Virus record (IMG/VR): IMGVR_UViG_3300006802_000655
Coordinates: 1 to 22,267 of that record
Source of the DNA: a virus
DNA: 22,267 nucleotides
Reading direction: 5' to 3' (one strand)
This document shows positions 19,601 through 22,267 of the stretch, piece after piece (positions within the stretch are counted from its first letter, which is position 1; every line of letters starts with the position of its first letter). The notes beneath the pieces were generated by a model. That model was not told the DNA's origin. It saw nothing but the letters and a program-made list of their open reading frames with translations, and did not search any database. A program made the translations under genes and the position numbers.

Positions 19601-22267
19601 GCACGTTCGTATTCAGCTTGCGTTTTTACAACACCGCGCAATGCAATCTGCAACTTGTCAATGCTGGCGGAATAGGAGGTAAATGTGCCCAGTTGCTGGC
19701 GGAACATTCCAACCTGTGCGCCCGCAGCGGCGCCCGCGAACGCACCACCGACACCGCCAAGGGCGAGGCCGGCGAGGCCGCCGATAAGGCCCTCAGGGCC
19801 ACCGAAAATGCCACCGCTGAGAGAGGCGCCGACACCTTGCGCAAGCTGCATACCGCTGAGCCGAGGCCGCCTAGCAGCTTGCCGCCTCTCCAAAGCACGG
19901 TCAACAATACCGACGTGCCTTTCTATGACATTATTCACCCGCGTAAAGTCAGCAGCAGTAGGATCTAGTATCTCCTGAAAATTGCGCATCTGACCTGCAA
20001 ACTCGCGCAAGTCTGCGGTACTACGTTTATTGGCATTGCCGAAGCGTGCTATGGCTTCTGTCAGTTTGTCGTAGTCAGAAGGCGGAGTAGGTGCGAATCC
20101 CCCTCCCGGTGGAGATTTCGGAGGCAATCCGCCACCAGAACCTGTGGCATTACGTGTAAGCAAAGTCCCTAAGGCAGTCGTGGATTCTGTAACTGTGCGT
20201 TTGATGCTTGCAAACGCTTCGGTCGCTGTAGTTTGCAGTTTTGTAATGGCAGGCGTAAGCGCAGCGGCAGTGTCTTTAGCACTAACTTTAGAAAGGGATT
20301 GGCCTACTACTGTTATATGTGTTTCGATGTCTGAAAGTATGTTTTTATACGCCTGCGCAGTTTTTACTATTGCACGCTCTAGTGTCGAGGGTTGACCTAA
20401 ATTCACCAAAGGCGTAGGTACAGCAAACGCTCCTAAGTTAGTTGTAAAGGGCCTATTAACAGTTGATCCGGCGGGAAAGGCCATCTGACCCATCAGCGGA
20501 CCGGCTAGGGGACCGACAAAAGCCCCAGTGCTACTTACACCGCGTAACGACGCCTTTCTTATCTCTTCTTCAAGTCCAGTTCCAGGCAGAGGGCTGTAGC
20601 CTGGACCGATAAGCGGGGCGACCCCACGCAATCTTATACGTGCTAAACTTTCGGAATATGGGATCGGACCTAGTATATCTTCTGTCGCACCTTCATAAGC
20701 TCTACGTTCTGCGGCCAATCTAACGGCATCCGAATAATCCACCTCGCTACCCATTAAACGTGTAAGTCGTCTATACAGCGTAGGTCTAGCCGAAGTTCGC
20801 GCTAGCAACGCTTGCAGTCTCTCTTGTTGCGTTAGTTGTTGTGTCGTGAGGCTAGCAGGAAGACTGGGACGCTGCACAGAAGCAGTTAGATCGAATAAAC
20901 CTAAACGTGCCGCAGCTCTAAGCTCTGCTAGTACAGACTGTAACGCGGATAGCACTTTAGCTTTATTCTGCTGCAAGCCTTTTACAATTCCATCAGTGAT
21001 TCCTTGTCCAGAAGGTATGCCTACTTCGTCGTGCGTAACGCCGGATGGACTTTGTATGCGCAAAGCTCTTTTTATAGAAGCGACTAAGGTAGCTGTTAAT
21101 GTATTTGCACCGTTTGTGATAGTTTGTTTTTGCGTAGCTCCGGCCATGATACCTTGCACTACACTAGCACCTATGTCTGTACTCATATTGCTTATGTCAA
21201 CTCTACGTCCCCCTTTCTCGAAAGCCGTGAATATATCGGTAAGAGTTTGCGTGGCGGTGCGGCCCATTAGGGCTTGCTCTCTGCGCACGGAAGCAGTAGC
21301 AAGTTCGGCTATGCCTCCATACAGAGGCGATAGCGTAGCGCCGCCCAAGAAACCAAGGGCAGATGCTGCGGCTCTGCGTTGCTGCAGCAGAATGTCTGTT
21401 CTTTCTACTTCTTTTTGGAAGGATCTCTGATTTTCGGCATCTGCATCCTGCCGAGCTTGAAGCTCGGCTCTGTGGTTACTCTCAATTCTTTCTTGTTCCA
21501 GTCTAAATAGTCTATCCGACGCTTCTAGGCGGTCGGCATCCATGCGATCATATACGGATTCAAGCTGCTCTAGGGCCTCTAACATATCGTTTACAGCTTT
21601 TTGCTGATCTGCGGTTAAGGTGCCGCGCTTTTCTCGCGCACGCTCCACGGATTTCGCCACTGCGGCGTCAGCGCCTGCCCGCTGCGTTATGGACTCAGAA
21701 AACTCTCTAAAGCCGCTTGCTGGAGCAGCGGCGAGGTTTCGCTGGGCGGTTTCTAGGGCATTCAGCTGTCGTTCCAGCTGCCTGGCGCGGCGCTCGGCAA
21801 GGGCAAACGCTTGCGCCCCTTCTGCTGTGCCAGTGTTGAGCAACCCTTGCTCAGTGCGTACAGAAGATATGACTTCCCGCAGATTTATTAGGGATGGTGC
21901 AATCTCGCCTGTTCTTAACTGCTGCACAAAGGCCGCCGCTACCCCCTGTGTCGCTTCTCTAAGCTCTCGTTGCGCCGCAGCTGCGCGTATAGCCGCGTCA
22001 GTAAATACAGTTGTACCTATAGTCGTATTGTCAAGCCGGTTGCGCAGCTCAGAAAGACCTTGGTTTATACCCGCAAGGGTGTTAGGTAGATCGCCGAAGC
22101 TACGAGTTAAGCCTTCTGCGGTACGCGAGCCGGTGCCGGTAAATTCTGGCGACATGAAGAGAGCATTTGCGTCTCTTAGCGCTTCCCGTCGTTGTCTTAC
22201 GTTTTCGCTTAGGTCTAGGGCGCCTGCTTGCTGTCTAAATGTCGCAAGTACACGCTCTTGTTCGGCA
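16636..22267 (-). CDS. H: tape measure protein (H), 5' end outside the window, at least 1875 aa
   Basis: Sets tail length and fills the tube. The frame is open to the right edge (about 37 codons before the Met at 22155), so the true start is outside. Residue numbers are from that Met. Residues 1-300: charged coiled coil with repeated QRELREA/RQLERQLNALE-type heptads. Residues 320-410: IGASVVQGIMAGA and LRIQSPSG then GQGITDGIVKGL, a motif usual in tape measures. Residues 670-700: Gly/Pro linker. Residues 780-815: Gly/Ala-rich hydrophobic segment. Residues 820-1030: tape-measure core (FTSYSASIDKLQIALRGV, KGKVSAEELNQIAERLPGTF, AGARMTVAVQNMQYEVGRAL). Hydrophobic helices lie to about 1160, then coiled coil, a peptidase-like domain (1355-1456), more coiled coil, and the typical end FANGGVFSNGI, LGLIGEAGPEAIMPL. 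The stop lies 11 bases before M. Confidence 0.92.
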   Translation of the reverse strand, partial: AEQERVLATFRQQAGALDLSENVRQRREALRDANALFMSPEFTGTGSRTAEGLTRSFGDLPNTLAGINQGLSELRNRLDNTTIGTTVFTDAAIRAAAAQRELREATQGVAAAFVQQLRTGEIAPSLINLREVISSVRTEQGLLNTGTAEGAQAFALAERRARQLERQLNALETAQRNLAAAPASGFREFSESITQRAGADAAVAKSVERAREKRGTLTADQQKAVNDMLEALEQLESVYDRMDADRLEASDRLFRLEQERIESNHRAELQARQDADAENQRSFQKEVERTDILLQQRRAAASALGFLGGATLSPLYGGIAELATASVRREQALMGRTATQTLTDIFTAFEKGGRRVDISNMSTDIGASVVQGIMAGATQKQTITNGANTLTATLVASIKRALRIQSPSGVTHDEVGIPSGQGITDGIVKGLQQNKAKVLSALQSVLAELRAAARLGLFDLTASVQRPSLPASLTTQQLTQQERLQALLARTSARPTLYRRLTRLMGSEVDYSDAVRLAAERRAYEGATEDILGPIPYSESLARIRLRGVAPLIGPGYSPLPGTGLEEEIRKASLRGVSSTGAFVGPLAGPLMGQMAFPAGSTVNRPFTTNLGAFAVPTPLVNLGQPSTLERAIVKTAQAYKNILSDIETHITVVGQSLSKVSAKDTAAALTPAITKLQTTATEAFASIKRTVTESTTALGTLLTRNATGSGGGLPPKSPPGGGFAPTPPSDYDKLTEAIARFGNANKRSTADLREFAGQMRNFQEILDPTAADFTRVNNVIERHVGIVDRALERRQAARRPRLSGMQLAQGVGASLSGGIFGGPEGLIGGLAGLALGGVGGAFAGAAAGAQVGMFRQQLGTFTSYSASIDKLQIALRGVVKTQAEYERALSASAAVTRDLNVPQETALRGLTRLSAAVKGAGGDVNYSAFAFRAINEAIKATGGGAEQADGALLALTQVFSKGKVSAEELNQIAERLPGTFTLFAKAAGKTGPELTKALEQGKVGLNDLTKFLQLVSTQYGQTALKIAKSSQEAGARMTVAVQNMQYEVGRALQPLGAEFQSAFAVFITDITPSLVATAEGFVVVARAVGTATTAVTQFIASVQSFFISEISLYAKATAAFWGSIANDLSALWGRITWFFDGLAKISAAAFNAIGIDIQGLVSFMEPAARAVADTWSWAFGLIAERWKETVRNMVNYSNPFFTALKITGIVDIGEATVKAIEARNAATAPKPPKPPSTKPQAFNVEDLFRFPTPPPAATTSGGSSKADSAKRDADKAAAEQQRLANNLLDQQLRAADMVFQHQIELDRQRYELQKRLDDLQTQNRLMRETGTARDILSNFEDLQRSLREVEERRAEARRKVALAEQAQRTAAARAAFAEQGAATLRLNQPTKGLPAGITSYITGDPRSPYYRADHGGTNYHEHIAFASRQAAEAAYKKLISAGIKVTEFQGYGRVGRHTEGSAHYSGLAFDVPAVQVPVGAERQLTARVQRILGIGAMRPTAAGAVTQQNRAITIAGSATAERLEAQKARKEQQNIEAFVPREIAAQYEQFTLKASDALAQQNQELSKNNDLQKLQNRLRDEGVSPERIQLETRLYEIRREQTIAERTYKDLSADPRADKTKLTATMREVNAAYERNIQLLIDAQSAQDKFNNSVSGGMRDGAQAYLQSIGSMREATAQLVQSGIRGVEDAIMSLLTTGTVNFREFAASILRDTARMITQQLVLRSVMQMFNSVLPSPTPALDRISAGLSTFAPIPGFAAANGGVFSNGIVPFAAGGVVQKPTMFAFANGGAGRLGLIGEAGPEAIMPLRRLPNGRLGVESANATGTPITVNVSVDATGSQVQGNAAKGEQLGRAISQAVQEELIKQKRPGGLLAK
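17788..18093 (-). other. peptidase-like domain (M15-like SxHxxGxAxD) within the tape measure
   Basis: Tape measure residues about 1355-1456 (numbered from the Met at 22155) form a compact domain flanked by coiled coils. The key residues are His1378 in RADHGG, His1384 and His1386 in NYHEHIAF, His1421 in GRH, and S1425-x-H1427-x2-G1430-x2-x-D1434 in SAHYSGLAFDVP. The last matches the SxHxxGxAxD zinc motif of M15-type D-Ala-D-Ala/VanY-like peptidases. The YHEHIAF opening recalls a domain I associate with cyanobacterial and cyanophage proteins. Catalysis is inferred and not all M15 ligands could be placed. Confidence 0.6.

Noticed and set aside
20846-21430. 194-codon plus-strand open frame opposite the tape measure
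   Set aside because: Shadow of a strongly supported coiled-coil coding region; no domain or start signal.
1-22267. CRISPR array, integrase, repressor or photosynthesis auxiliary genes
   Set aside because: No regularly spaced direct repeats were seen and none of the translated frames shows the relevant motifs.

Overview
The window reads as part of a long-tailed, lambda-type (siphovirus) phage or prophage, most likely of a cyanobacterium such as Synechococcus/Cyanobium. The host guess is an inference. It rests on a principal-type sigma factor resembling cyanobacterial group-2 sigmas, on small Ala-rich proteins, on tail-fibre modules of a kind I associate with cyanophages, and on several genes with no clear Shine-Dalgarno site. 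No integrase, repressor, photosynthesis gene, tRNA, CRISPR array or insertion sequence was seen.

Layout. (i) 1-1752, plus strand: a chain of small GC-rich genes of unknown function. The first four junctions are ATGA, ATGA, ATGATTGA and GTGA overlaps; purine-rich Shine-Dalgarno sequences are clearest at the first two. (ii) 1674-3700, plus strand: a visibly lower-GC block with a 77-aa unknown, a phage sigma-70 factor, a deoxynucleoside monophosphate kinase and a four-cysteine small protein. (iii) 3697-4162, minus strand: an HNH nuclease and a 60-aa unknown, followed by a 170-base divergent intergenic region holding an inverted repeat. (iv) 4333-4842, plus strand: a dCTP deaminase-family enzyme. 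(v) 4863-22267, minus strand: the late operon. Read in transcription order (right to left) it is tape measure (H), M, L, K, I, J, tail fibre, fibre-assembly-like protein, two small membrane-type proteins (holin candidates) and a two-domain endolysin. H-M-L-K-I-J is exactly the lambda order. Most junctions are ATGA or TAATG overlaps or gaps of a few bases, which implies translational coupling.

How the parts may work together. The plus-strand genes would support infection: sigma factor for promoter choice, dNMP kinase and dCTP deaminase for nucleotide supply. The minus-strand genes build the tail and host-recognition tip and lyse the cell. The plus and minus blocks converge at 4842/4863.

The unusual part is the tail tip. 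Three conserved proteins carry added modules. J has a complete intein-like Hint domain in its N-terminal glycine-rich leader. L has about 90 residues of FDxxYYLxxYPD/HYRxxG repeats wedged between the cysteines expected to hold its iron-sulfur cluster. The tape measure carries a YHEHIAF / SxHxxGxAxD peptidase-like domain, and its usual core domain lies some 800 residues or more into the protein. The endolysin is also composite (GH24 lysozyme plus C39-like peptidase). All calls come from reading motifs by eye; no database search was possible.
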